From: Oscillospiraceae bacterium
GTDB lineage: Bacteria > Bacillota > Clostridia > Oscillospirales > Oscillospiraceae
Assembly (NCBI GenBank): GCA_017620315.1
Contig: JAFZQQ010000406.1
Location: 1-16,029, forward strand
Length of the DNA stretch: 16,029 bases
Reading direction: 5' to 3'
In this document: positions 1 through 6,776 of the stretch, piece by piece
Position numbering within the stretch: the stretch's first letter is position 1
How the letters are laid out: each line of letters opens with the position of its first letter
Translations under genes and position numbers: made by a program
Notes under the pieces: model-generated
Told to the model about the DNA's origin: nothing
Seen by the model: the letters and a program-made list of their open reading frames with translations, nothing else
The model's database searches: none

Positions 1-614
1 CCCTGCCCCTTGGCAAGCTGCATCAGCGCCATAGTGCAGTCCTTTACCTGCCCTACACTGCCTGCGGGAGAATCAAGCTCTTCGTTGAAAAGCGTCTGTA
101 TAGAATCGACGATCAGAACGTCCGGCGATTCCTCGTTCACGGATTCAAGCACGTCCCCGAGTCTTGTCTCGGAGAGCACAAACAGTCTCTCCCCTTTCAC
201 GTTGAGTCTTTCCGCACGCAGCTTCAATTGATGAGGCGATTCCTCACCGGAGACGTAAAGCACCTTGCCGGCCTTGCAAAGCTGTGAGCATATTTGCAGC
301 ATGAGAGTGGATTTACCTATTCCCGGTGCGCCGCCGACAAGCACAAGCGAACCCTTGACCGCGCCTCCGCCAAGGACGCGGTCAAGCTCGCCCATGCCGG
401 TTGGAAAACGCAGTTCCTCGGCTGAGTCCAGCTCGCCTATAGGATGCGCCTTTGCTCTCGGGAGTATTGCGCCTCTCCCCTTTGCCGGAGAACTCTTCGC
501 CGCACTTTGCTCGACAATGGTATTCCACGCTCCGCAAGCCGGGCAGCGGCCTGCCCATTTTGATACTTCGTTTCCGCAGTCCGTGCAGAAGAATACTGTC
601 GATTTTGCTTTCAT
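1..614 (-). CDS. radA: DNA repair protein RadA (Sms), N-terminal part, cut by window edge
   Basis: RadA is a RecA-like ATPase that helps process recombination intermediates and stalled forks. The first 204 residues are visible. An N-terminal zinc finger has C10-x2-C13 and C24-x2-C27. A Walker A motif GGAPGIGKST lies at residues 94-103, and a Walker B-like stretch (VLIVDSIQT) lies near 166-174. GEES at 123-126 and the spacing match the RadA family, which is usually about 450 residues, so roughly the C-terminal half (including the KNRFG motif and Lon-like domain) lies outside. The start is the ATG at 614-612, which overlaps the stop of the upstream cwlD-type gene as ATGA. A GGAGAG site sits 9 nt upstream, inside that gene, so translational coupling is likely. 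The family assignment is secure; only the end is missing. Confidence 0.96.
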   Translation of the reverse strand, partial: MKAKSTVFFCTDCGNEVSKWAGRCPACGAWNTIVEQSAAKSSPAKGRGAILPRAKAHPIGELDSAEELRFPTGMGELDRVLGGGAVKGSLVLVGGAPGIGKSTLMLQICSQLCKAGKVLYVSGEESPHQLKLRAERLNVKGERLFVLSETRLGDVLESVNEESPDVLIVDSIQTLFNEELDSPAGSVGQVKDCTMALMQLAKGQ

Positions 615-1339
615 GCCGCGTCACTCTCCGTTTCCTTTGCGTTAAGCAGTCCCGCGGCAATGGCTGTTGCAAGTCTGCGCTGGTAATCACCGTCAAGCAG
701 CCTGACGGATTCGTCCCTGTTGGACATAAAACCGCATTCGACCAGCACCGCGGGGCATTTTACATTCTTCATAAGATATATTGTTGACGAGATAAGCTTC
801 TCGTGCTTGGCATTATTGATGTTCACGCCCTGATTCAGCGCCTCCTGCACAGACGCCGCCAGCGTGTCGCCCAAAGGCTCCATGCCGTAAAATGCCTGCG
901 CACCGTGGACTCCCGGAACCGACGGGAGACTGTTCTGATGTATGCTCACAAGCACCGCGCCGGGCGTGGAATTTACGATCGCGACGCGGTTTTTGAGATC
1001 TGAGACCTTTTTCTCCCGGATCGTCTGTGCTTCGGAAGAGTAAATCGCTGCGTCCCCGGTGCGGGTCAACACGGTGTCTCTGCCAAGAAATCTCAGGAGT
1101 GCGTCAAGCCTGAGCGTAACGGAAAGGTTGATGTCGCTCTCCCTGACGCCTTCTTCCGATACTGCTCCGCCGTCCTCGCCGCCGTGTCCCGCATCAAGGA
1201 CATATACGGTTTTTTCCGCAGACTGCGTGTGAAATACGGCTATTGAGCGCGATCCATGCAGCATCAGCGCCGCAAGTAAAAAAAATAACAGGGTTAACGC
1301 AAGCGCTGCGCTCTTTCGTATTCTAAGCGTAAGGAACAT
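611..1339 (-). CDS. cwlD: N-acetylmuramoyl-L-alanine amidase, CwlD type (Amidase_3)
   Basis: This is a zinc amidase that removes peptide side chains from muramic acid. In endospore formers CwlD does this as the first step of making muramic-delta-lactam in spore cortex peptidoglycan. The 242-residue length fits CwlD (about 237 in Bacillus). Residues 10-27 form a single hydrophobic N-terminal segment, a signal or membrane anchor. The Amidase_3 metal and catalytic residues are present: H52 in DAGHGG, E67 in RESDIN, H134 in SIHQN and E201 in VECGF. There are no extra SPOR, SH3 or peptidoglycan-binding repeats, which favours CwlD over vegetative amidases. The ATG at 1339 has GGAGGT 6 nt upstream, and that site lies in a potential hairpin. 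It is transcribed ahead of radA. The amidase call is firm; the CwlD role rests on size, architecture and the spore genes next door. Confidence 0.88.
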   Translation of the reverse strand: MFLTLRIRKSAALALTLLFFLLAALMLHGSRSIAVFHTQSAEKTVYVLDAGHGGEDGGAVSEEGVRESDINLSVTLRLDALLRFLGRDTVLTRTGDAAIYSSEAQTIREKKVSDLKNRVAIVNSTPGAVLVSIHQNSLPSVPGVHGAQAFYGMEPLGDTLAASVQEALNQGVNINNAKHEKLISSTIYLMKNVKCPAVLVECGFMSNRDESVRLLDGDYQRRLATAIAAGLLNAKETESDAA

Positions 1340-1345
1340 AAACCT

Positions 1346-1361
1346 ACCTCCAAACGGAGGT
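1346..1361 (-). promoter_or_regulatory. Hairpin that pairs the cwlD ribosome binding site
   Basis: On the minus strand the leader reads ACCTCC, a 4-nt loop GTTT, then GGAGGT, which is the Shine-Dalgarno of cwlD, then 6 nt to the ATG. The 6-bp perfect stem would hide the whole Shine-Dalgarno. The pairing is directly visible; any role in translational control is inference. Confidence 0.5.
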
Positions 1362-1389
1362 TATGCTTCATGTTCTGTCCATTATTCAT

Positions 1390-1395
1390 ATTATA
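1390..1395 (-). promoter_or_regulatory. Extended -10 promoter of cwlD-radA
   Basis: On the minus strand TGC-TATAAT is a perfect -10 hexamer with the TGn extension. It would start transcription about 45 nt upstream of the cwlD ATG. The -35 at 17 nt spacing (TTTTCT) is poor, as is common for extended -10 promoters. A spore sigma factor promoter cannot be excluded. Confidence 0.5.
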
Positions 1396-1414
1396 GCAGG
1401 GTTCGACTCAAAAG

Positions 1415-1436
1415 AAAAGTGCCGTTCCACTTTTTT
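1415..1436. repeat. AT-rich inverted repeat between cwlD and cotJ genes
   Basis: Arms AAAAGTG (1415-1421) and CACTTTT (1428-1434) surround a 6-nt centre, and a T-run continues to 1436. It lies in the divergent intergenic region, so it is more likely an operator-like dyad or leader hairpin than a gene-end terminator. A second small hairpin, TGAGC/GCTCA with a GTAA loop, follows at 1457-1470 in the cotJ leader. Confidence 0.35.
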
Positions 1437-1497
1437 GCTCCCGGCATAAGATGTAATGAGCGTAAGCTCACACTGAATCTTGAGGAGGAGTAATCTC

Positions 1498-2022
1498 GTG
1501 GAAGTCTCCAAATCGGCTGCAAAGCCGGCACAGACCGCTGCCGTCAACGCTCAGTCGGCAGCGAATGCCGAAGCCTCAGCCGTAGCATCCGCAAAAGCCT
1601 GCGACACAGGCTCGGGGTCTCTGCCCGGAGCCTGCGCGCCAATGGCTTATCCTTATATACCCATGCAGCAGAACGATCCTCCGCGCTATTCTCAAAATGA
1701 CGCAATGCGCGCAGGGACGCTTTTTCCGGGGCTCGATCTCCCCTTCCATAAGGAGCTCAGTTCGCGCTTTCCGGCTGAAAATACAGCCCTTAGCGAACTG
1801 ATGGCACTTGATTTTGCCATCGACGAGCTTGGACTTTACCTCACAACTCACCCAAATGACAGTGAAGTGCTTGAGCTTTACTGGTCTTATATCAGGCTGG
1901 GTCAGCAGGGCCGTGAGAAGTACGAGGCACAGTATGGCCCGCTGTGCCAAACCACGATCACGCCCGGAAGCTTCAAGTGGCTCAACGACCCGTGGCCTTG
2001 GGATATGGGAGGTAACGTCTGA
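1498..2022 (+). CDS. cotJA/cotJB: Fused spore coat proteins CotJA-CotJB
   Basis: CotJA and CotJB are small coat-associated proteins encoded next to the CotJC catalase-like protein in spore formers. Here one 174-residue frame carries both. Residues 1-48 are Ala/Ser-rich and low complexity. Residues 49-90 match CotJA (MAYPYIPMQQ, then the AMRAGTLFPGLDLPF core). Residues 98-170 match CotJB (LMALDFAIDELGLYLTTHPND, the YGPL stretch and the terminal WLNDPWPW). CotJA and CotJB are normally separate proteins of about 80-90 residues. The start is GTG at 1498 with GAGGAGGAG 8 nt upstream; the frame also opens at a TTG at 1480, but that codon overlaps this site. The stop overlaps the cotJC ATG as TGATG, so the operon order cotJA-B-C is kept. 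No stop codon or restart with a Shine-Dalgarno is seen between the two halves. No clear sigma-E promoter was found. Confidence 0.88.
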   Translation: MEVSKSAAKPAQTAAVNAQSAANAEASAVASAKACDTGSGSLPGACAPMAYPYIPMQQNDPPRYSQNDAMRAGTLFPGLDLPFHKELSSRFPAENTALSELMALDFAIDELGLYLTTHPNDSEVLELYWSYIRLGQQGREKYEAQYGPLCQTTITPGSFKWLNDPWPWDMGGNV

Positions 2023-2618
2023 TGTTTGTATATGAAAAAAAGCTGCAATATCCGATCAAAATCGCTAAGCCGAACCCCAAGCTCGCAGCGCTGATCATAT
2101 CGCAGTACGGCGGCCCCGACGGCGAGCTCGGAGCCTCGATACGTTATCTGAGCCAACGCTTTTCGATGCCTTATCCCGAGCTAAAAGGTCTGCTGACCGA
2201 CATCGGCACTGAGGAGCTGGGACACCTTGAGATGGTTGGCACGATCGTCCATCAGCTCACGCGCGAGCTGAGTGATGAGCAGATCAAAACCGCAGGGTTC
2301 GACGCCTATTTCGTCGACCACACCTCCGGCGTCTATCCCACCGCCGCCTCCGGTTTCCCCTGGAGTGCCGCCGGCATCGGCGTCAAGGGCGACATGATCG
2401 CAGACCTCACCGAGGATCTTGCCGCGGAGCAAAAGGCGCGAGTGACCTATGACAACATTCTGCGCCTTTCTGACGACCCGGACGTCAATGACGTTATCAA
2501 ATTCCTGCGAGAACGGGAGATCGTCCACTTCCAGCGCTTCGGCGAAGGCCTGCGCCTTGCACGCGAGAAGATGAACGAAAAGAACGTATACTACGTCAAC
2601 CCCAGCTTTGACAAGTAA
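2022..2618 (+). CDS. cotJC: Spore coat protein CotJC, manganese catalase family
   Basis: CotJC belongs to the dimanganese catalase family and is packed into the spore coat, where it probably breaks down hydrogen peroxide. The 198-residue length is close to Bacillus CotJC (about 189). The ferritin-like di-metal ligands expected for the family are all in place: E35 (GPDGELGA), E65 and H68 (EELGH), E136 (AAEQKAR) and H169 (EIVHF, with E166). This suggests an active enzyme. A PTAASGFPWSA loop links the helical halves, as in manganese catalases. The ATG overlaps the stop of the CotJA-CotJB gene by one base, and GGGAGGT lies 8 nt upstream, so the two are translated together. Vegetative manganese catalases are longer and not adjacent to CotJB, so the coat assignment is strong. 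Confidence 0.95.
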   Translation: MFVYEKKLQYPIKIAKPNPKLAALIISQYGGPDGELGASIRYLSQRFSMPYPELKGLLTDIGTEELGHLEMVGTIVHQLTRELSDEQIKTAGFDAYFVDHTSGVYPTAASGFPWSAAGIGVKGDMIADLTEDLAAEQKARVTYDNILRLSDDPDVNDVIKFLREREIVHFQRFGEGLRLAREKMNEKNVYYVNPSFDK

Positions 2619-2623
2619 TACCC

Positions 2624-2659
2624 GGCGCTCCGGAGGTAATAAAACGCCTCCGGAGCGCC
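2624..2659 (+). terminator. Terminator of the cotJ operon
   Basis: A perfect 13-bp GC-rich stem pairs GGCGCTCCGGAGG with its complement at 2647-2659 around a 10-nt loop, six bases after the cotJC stop. The downstream T-run is weak (GTTTCATTCTC). It also separates the convergent recQ gene. Confidence 0.8.
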
Positions 2660-2691
2660 GTTTCATTCTCGGTCTTTGTCGGTCGTTCCCT

Positions 2692-4545
2692 TCATTTACT
2701 TCCCTTCCATGCACGGATGCGGTCGACGAAGGCTTTTCCGTAACGCTCTGCCTTTTTGCTTCCCACGCCGTTGACATCCAGAAACTCCGTCATTGTTTCC
2801 GGCTGCTTTGCCGCCATATCCTGCAGCGTTGCGTTGCTGAATACCACAAAGGCCGGGACGCTCTCACGCTTTGCAATCTCAAATCGAAGCTCGCTCAGCG
2901 TGGCATACAGGCTGTCGTCCGGCGTCTGCCGTTCAGCAGTCTTCTTTTTCTTCGGCTTTTCCTTCTTTTTGCCGACAAATTCGACCTGTTCTCCGCCAAA
3001 CAGCACGTTCTTTGCCTTTTCCGTCGTGCAGAGGACGGGATAGTCCCCCTCCGTCAGGCGCAGATACCCATTTTCGATCAGGCAGTCTATATAACTGCGG
3101 ATCGTCGAACGCTCTGTGTCCTCCATGATCCCATAGGTCGGCAGCCTGTCAAGCCCAAGCTCCAAAACCCGCTGTTCCTTACTGCCGTGTAGCATGCGCA
3201 CGATCATGGTGACGCCGAAGCCGCTGCTGTATTTCCGCTCCACACGCGTTACGCCGGAGAGGATCTTCTGCGCAGCCGTCGTGATGTCGAAGCTCTCCAG
3301 CTTTCCGCAGCAGTTCCCGCAGTTGGCGCAGTGGATCGGCGCCTTCTCACCGAAGTATTGTAAAATGTACCGGCGCAGGCAGTCCGTAGTCTTGCAGTAG
3401 CCCGCCATGCGGATCAAACGGGCAAGATCGCGCTCACGGACAACGGCACGCTCTTCCTCGGTAAGCTCTTCATTGTCCTCGCTGTTTTCGATCAGGAACT
3501 TTGCGGTGCGCATGTCAAGCGGAGAATACAGCAGCACACACTCCGCCCGCGAGCCGTCGCGGCCCGCGCGTCCGGCCTCCTGATAATAGCTTTCGATATT
3601 CTTCGGCATGTTGTAGTGAACGACATAGCTCACATTTGACTTGTCGATGCCCATGCCGAAGGCGTTGGTAGCGACCATGACGTGGGCGCGGTCGTAGAGG
3701 AAATCCTCCTGATTTTCGCGGCGCTCATCGTCTTCCAGACCCGCGTGATATCGCGTCGCGGCGTAGCCGCACTCCTGTAGCAATCCGCAAACCTTTTCCA
3801 CATTCTTCCTCGTGGCGCAATAGATAATACCGCACTGTTCCCTGCGTTCGGATATGAAATCATTGAGCCAGGCATCCTTGTTTCCCGGCGTCTCAACCGC
3901 AAAGAAGAGGTTGGGCCGGTCGAAGCCTGTGGTCAATTCCAGAGGCTCATGCAGGCCGAGCAGCTTGACAATATCGCTCTTGACCTCATTCGTCGCCGTT
4001 GCGGTGAATGCGCCGACCGGCGGGCGCTTCGGAAGCGCAGCGCAGAACTCGGCTATCTTCAAGTAGCTTGGGCGAAATTCATGTCCCCATTGGGACACAC
4101 AATGCGCCTCGTCCACAGCAAGAAGTGACAGCTCGGCTTTTTGCGCAAAGGACAGAAAGCCCTCGGTCGAAAGTCGCTCCGGGGCGACATAGATGATCTT
4201 GTAATCACCGTTTTTCGCGCGGCGCAGCACCTCCAGATACTGCGTATAGCTTAAAGAGGAATTGATATACGCCGCGGCGACGCCAGCCTGCTTGAGCGCC
4301 GCGACCTGATCCTTCATCAGTGAGATCAGGGGCGAGATCACCAGCGTGATCCCCGGGAGCATCAATGCGGGGATCTGATAGCAGACGGACTTCCCCGCGC
4401 CAGTCGGCATCACGCCCAGCACGTCCCGCCCGTCCAGCAGCGCGTCGATCAGCTCCTCCTGTCCGGGCCGGAACGCGTGATGGCCGAAGTATTGCCTTAA
4501 AACCTCTTCCTTTTGGATGTCGCTCACCCCTCCCGTGAAACACAT
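2692..4545 (-). CDS. recQ: ATP-dependent DNA helicase RecQ
   Basis: RecQ is a 3'-to-5' superfamily 2 helicase in recombinational repair and fork restart. The 617-residue protein has all the expected parts. A motif 0-like FRPGQEE is near 25-31, Walker A MPTGAGKS at 46-53 and DEAH at 145-148 followed by CVSQWGHEFRPSY. FTATAT is near 180-185, and GMGIDK and QEAGRAGRDG lie in the second helicase domain. The RecQ-C-terminal zinc site is C-x16-C-x2-C-x2-C. A winged-helix region follows, then a Lys-rich linker and a C-terminal HRDC domain (about 535-617). The ATG at 4545 is chosen because AGAAGG lies 8 nt upstream; an internal GTG six codons later has GGGAGG too close. It is single, divergent from a hydrolase and convergent with cotJ. 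Confidence 0.97.
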   Translation of the reverse strand: MCFTGGVSDIQKEEVLRQYFGHHAFRPGQEELIDALLDGRDVLGVMPTGAGKSVCYQIPALMLPGITLVISPLISLMKDQVAALKQAGVAAAYINSSLSYTQYLEVLRRAKNGDYKIIYVAPERLSTEGFLSFAQKAELSLLAVDEAHCVSQWGHEFRPSYLKIAEFCAALPKRPPVGAFTATATNEVKSDIVKLLGLHEPLELTTGFDRPNLFFAVETPGNKDAWLNDFISERREQCGIIYCATRKNVEKVCGLLQECGYAATRYHAGLEDDERRENQEDFLYDRAHVMVATNAFGMGIDKSNVSYVVHYNMPKNIESYYQEAGRAGRDGSRAECVLLYSPLDMRTAKFLIENSEDNEELTEEERAVVRERDLARLIRMAGYCKTTDCLRRYILQYFGEKAPIHCANCGNCCGKLESFDITTAAQKILSGVTRVERKYSSGFGVTMIVRMLHGSKEQRVLELGLDRLPTYGIMEDTERSTIRSYIDCLIENGYLRLTEGDYPVLCTTEKAKNVLFGGEQVEFVGKKKEKPKKKKTAERQTPDDSLYATLSELRFEIAKRESVPAFVVFSNATLQDMAAKQPETMTEFLDVNGVGSKKAERYGKAFVDRIRAWKGSK

Positions 4546-4567
4546 ATTTCGGCCCTTCTGCCGAAAT
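4546..4567 (-). promoter_or_regulatory. Hairpin presenting the recQ ribosome binding site in its loop
   Basis: On the minus strand a perfect 8-bp stem (ATTTCGGC / GCCGAAAT) encloses a 6-nt loop that is exactly the Shine-Dalgarno AGAAGG. The stem ends directly against the recQ ATG. The structure is directly visible. As DNA it could also be an operator, and as RNA it could tune translation initiation. Confidence 0.6.
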
Positions 4568-4591
4568 CAATCTCTTTTATCGTACGTCTGT

Positions 4592-4620
4592 ACTATAACA
4601 TGTATTTCCGTCAGATGCAA
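4592..4620 (-). promoter_or_regulatory. recQ: recQ promoter (sigma-A type)
   Basis: On the minus strand TTGCAT (4620-4615), 17 nt, then TATAGT (4597-4592) preceded by TGT, an extended -10. It lies about 50 nt upstream of the recQ ATG. GTAC-N4-GTAC (4582-4593) overlaps the end of the -10 and the likely start site. Confidence 0.7.
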
Positions 4621-4634
4621 GGCTTTTCCTTGCA
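4616..4634. repeat. Inverted repeat shared by the -35 elements of recQ and the hydrolase gene
   Basis: Arms TGCAAGG (4616-4622) and CCTTGCA (4628-4634) are separated by 5 nt. Each arm contains most of one of the two divergent -35 hexamers, so a protein bound here would affect both promoters. The two-fold symmetry partly follows from having two back-to-back TTGCA hexamers. Confidence 0.55.
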
Positions 4635-4658
4635 AAGCGGCGGGCAGGCTGTTATGAT
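4630..4658 (+). promoter_or_regulatory. Promoter of the alpha/beta hydrolase gene (sigma-A type)
   Basis: TTGCAA (4630-4635), 17-nt spacer and TATGAT (4653-4658) lie about 58 nt upstream of the ATG. Hexamers and spacing are close to the sigma-A consensus. Confidence 0.75.
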
Positions 4659-4669
4659 ATGCATAACAG
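4649..4669. promoter_or_regulatory. Palindromic operator candidate over the hydrolase -10 element
   Basis: Perfect 8-bp arms CTGTTATG (4649-4656) and CATAACAG (4662-4669) are separated by 5 nt. The site covers the -10 hexamer and the expected transcription start, a classic position for a dimeric repressor. The symmetry is seen; the regulator is unknown. Confidence 0.6.
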
Positions 4670-4715
4670 TGGCAGCAACAAAACACGGTGATTGAGAAGT
4701 ATAGGGAGGAACAAT

Positions 4716-5642
4716 ATGATATGTGAAAAGATCATTGTCGGCAAGGGCACAGAATACCCGCTCAACGGCCTGCTTACCCTGCCCGACGGGCTTTCCGAGT
4801 CCGTTCCCGCCGTGGTTTTTGTCCACGGCTCCGGCCCCAGCAACATGGACGAGCAGATCTATAAGCTGACGCCGTTCAAGGACCTTGCTGAGGGTCTCGC
4901 TCAGCGCGGGATCGCCTCTGTTCGTTACGACAAGCGGACCTTCGCCTACGCAAGTAAGATGAAGGAGCGGCTCAACACCGTCAAGGAGGAGACCGTTGAG
5001 GACGCGATCTTCGCCGCAGACCTTTTGAGAGAGGACCCTCGCATCGACAGCGACAGCATCTTTATCGTTGGACACAGTATGGGCGCGATGCTTGCGCCGC
5101 GCATCGACGCGGAGGGCGGCGGCTTTTGCGGTCTGGTCCTCATGGCAGGCACGCCGTACCGTCTGGAGGATATCATCATCCGGCAGCTCAAGCAGGGCGG
5201 CGCCAAGGGCGGCCTGATGAAGCTGATCGTCAGGCTTGAGGACAAGATATTCAGCAAAAAGTTCGACGGGCTCTATGAGCTTCCTGACGATGAGGCGAAA
5301 AAGAAGAAATTTGCCGGCGGCATCACGCTCTATTATTTCAAGGAGATGGGGCAAAAAACCGCGGCGGACTATCTGACCGAAAGCGACAAGCCGGTGCTCA
5401 TCATGCAGGGCGGGATGGATTTTCAGGTTCTGCCGTCGGTGGATTTTGCCCGCTTTCAGGAGCTTTTTAAGGACAGGAAGAACACGGAATTCCGTCTGTA
5501 TGACGACCTCAACCATCTGTTTGTCAAGGGCATTTACAACGATATTTTGAAAGCTTCAAAGGAATATAAGGTCGAGCAGCGAATCGGCGCTGAGGTGATC
5601 GATGACATGGCCGCGTTCATCAGCCGCAGCCGCAGGGCTTGA
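4716..5642 (+). CDS. Alpha/beta hydrolase, serine esterase/peptidase-like
   Basis: This is a cytosolic alpha/beta hydrolase of 308 residues with no signal peptide. The oxyanion region is FVHGSGPSNMDEQ (35-47), where the PSNMDEQ style is typical of bacterial esterases of the dienelactone hydrolase/acyl-peptidase-like group. The nucleophile is S121 in GHSMG. The likely acid is D235 in QGGMDFQV and the likely base is H267 in DLNHLF. A helical cap of about 60 residues lies between the nucleophile and the acid. The substrate cannot be read from the sequence. The start is ATG 4716, with GGGAGGA just upstream; the frame opens earlier at a TTG (4692) without a ribosome site. The gene is monocistronic, with its own promoter, a palindromic operator candidate and a bidirectional terminator, so its expression is probably regulated. 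Confidence 0.9.
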   Translation: MICEKIIVGKGTEYPLNGLLTLPDGLSESVPAVVFVHGSGPSNMDEQIYKLTPFKDLAEGLAQRGIASVRYDKRTFAYASKMKERLNTVKEETVEDAIFAADLLREDPRIDSDSIFIVGHSMGAMLAPRIDAEGGGFCGLVLMAGTPYRLEDIIIRQLKQGGAKGGLMKLIVRLEDKIFSKKFDGLYELPDDEAKKKKFAGGITLYYFKEMGQKTAADYLTESDKPVLIMQGGMDFQVLPSVDFARFQELFKDRKNTEFRLYDDLNHLFVKGIYNDILKASKEYKVEQRIGAEVIDDMAAFISRSRRA

Positions 5643-5660
5643 ACCGAAGCGGCAGCGTCA

Positions 5661-5709
5661 AAAAAGCAGACTCTCCAAAAAAATCGGAGAGTCTGCTGTT
5701 ATTTTCTTT
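5661..5709. terminator. Bidirectional terminator between the hydrolase gene and the pot operon
   Basis: A perfect 12-bp stem pairs AGCAGACTCTCC (5665-5676) with 5686-5697 around a 9-nt A-rich loop. On the minus strand it is followed by a run of six T, ideal for ending the pot operon. On the plus strand it is followed by GTTATTTTCTTTT, usable for the hydrolase gene. Confidence 0.92.
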
Positions 5710-5715
5710 TGCCGA

Positions 5716-6753
5716 TCACTGTCCGCAAGCGGCTTTGAAAGCGATCCAGTTCTTGTTGTAGGCGTCGTTCGCGGTCTCGGAGACGTTCATGATGAACTCG
5801 CCGGTTCCTGCATTCTCCGGCGCAACCAACGACGGGTCGACAATGCTGTCGGCGGCTCCGGTGGTGTTGACGTAGCCGATATACTCCATGCAGGCCTTGC
5901 TGATCTCGGGCTCAAGCAGATAGCGCAGAAATTCGTTCGCAGCCTTGGCGTTCGGCGCATTGACCGGAACGAATGCCGCCATGATGCCGTAGCCCAGGCC
6001 TTCCTCGGGATAGACGACCTTGAGATTCGGATTTTCCGACATAACCTGCGTTACCTGGGAGGTATACAGGAAGGCCGCCTTCGCTTCGCCATTCAGCAGA
6101 GCGTCCTGCGTGTTGTCGTCCTGTATGAGGCGGATGTTCGGAGCAAGGGCTATCAGCTTCTCCCCTGCCTTCGCAATGACGTCAAGATCCTCCTCGTTCA
6201 TGCTCTTTCCCATAGAGAGCAGCGTGATGCCGTTTATGACGCGGTAATTTGCCGTGATGGCAACGGAGTCCTTAAGCGCAGGGTTCCATAGGTCGTTATA
6301 ACCCTTGATCTCAAAGTCTACCACAGAGGGATCGTAGACGATCAGTGGGATGCCGCAGCCGTAGGGCACGGTATACTTGTCCTCCGGGTCGTAAAACTGG
6401 CCCTGATAGCGGGGATTGATGTTGGAATAGTTGTCGATGATGCTCTTGTCAAGCTCCCCAACAAGGCCTGCCTGAACAGCCTGCTCGATGATATAGTCGT
6501 CGGCAATGATGACGTCATAGTCGCCGCCCTTTGCCTGAGTGAGTTTTTCGAGCATCGTTTCGTCGTAGTCGAAGTTGGAATAAACGATCTTGATACCGGT
6601 TTTCTGCGTAAACCCGTCAAGCACCTCCTGTGGGAACATTTCCTCCCATGTGTAAAGCACCAGTTCCTTTGAACTGTTGTTCTTTGCCCCGCAGCCGGAA
6701 AGCGCAAGCAAAGTCGCTGCGGCGCAAAGCAGCGCCAAAAGCTTCTTTTTCAT
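5716..6753 (-). CDS. potD: Spermidine/putrescine ABC transporter, substrate-binding lipoprotein PotD
   Basis: PotD binds polyamines outside the membrane and hands them to the PotB/PotC channel. The 345-residue protein begins with a lipoprotein signal peptide (MKKK, hydrophobic core) and a lipobox LSGC, with C21 as the lipidated residue. The mature part is a type 2 periplasmic-binding fold. It starts LVLYTWEEMFPQEVLDGFTQKTGIKI and contains DVIIADDYIIEQ, VPYGCGIPLIVYD and EEGLGYGIMAAFVPVNAPN, all typical of the PotD/PotF family. It is the last gene of the operon, with AAGGAG 6 nt before its ATG and 23 nt after potC. Which polyamine it prefers cannot be decided from sequence alone. Confidence 0.94.
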   Translation of the reverse strand: MKKKLLALLCAAATLLALSGCGAKNNSSKELVLYTWEEMFPQEVLDGFTQKTGIKIVYSNFDYDETMLEKLTQAKGGDYDVIIADDYIIEQAVQAGLVGELDKSIIDNYSNINPRYQGQFYDPEDKYTVPYGCGIPLIVYDPSVVDFEIKGYNDLWNPALKDSVAITANYRVINGITLLSMGKSMNEEDLDVIAKAGEKLIALAPNIRLIQDDNTQDALLNGEAKAAFLYTSQVTQVMSENPNLKVVYPEEGLGYGIMAAFVPVNAPNAKAANEFLRYLLEPEISKACMEYIGYVNTTGAADSIVDPSLVAPENAGTGEFIMNVSETANDAYNKNWIAFKAACGQ

Positions 6754-6776
6754 TTGTATCTCCTTACTGTGTTTTG

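Noticed and set aside
1363..1449. A 28-codon plus-strand frame after GGAGG
   Set aside because: The GGAGG is the other arm of the cwlD leader hairpin, only 2 nt before the ATG, and the peptide has no recognisable features.
1381..1480. A sigma-E promoter for the cotJ operon
   Set aside because: CATATTAT and CACACTGA were considered as -10 elements, but neither has a suitable -35 at the right distance.
2181..2777. A 198-codon minus-strand frame opposite cotJC
   Set aside because: It overlaps cotJC, its terminator and the recQ end; cotJC has all metal ligands.
4582..4593. GTAC-N4-GTAC at the recQ start as a LexA box
   Set aside because: The half-sites do not match the Firmicutes GAAC-N4-GTTC pattern; kept only as a generic dyad.
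4611..5516. A 301-codon minus-strand frame opposite the hydrolase gene
   Set aside because: The plus-strand hydrolase has a promoter, ribosome site and full catalytic triad; the antisense frame has none of these.
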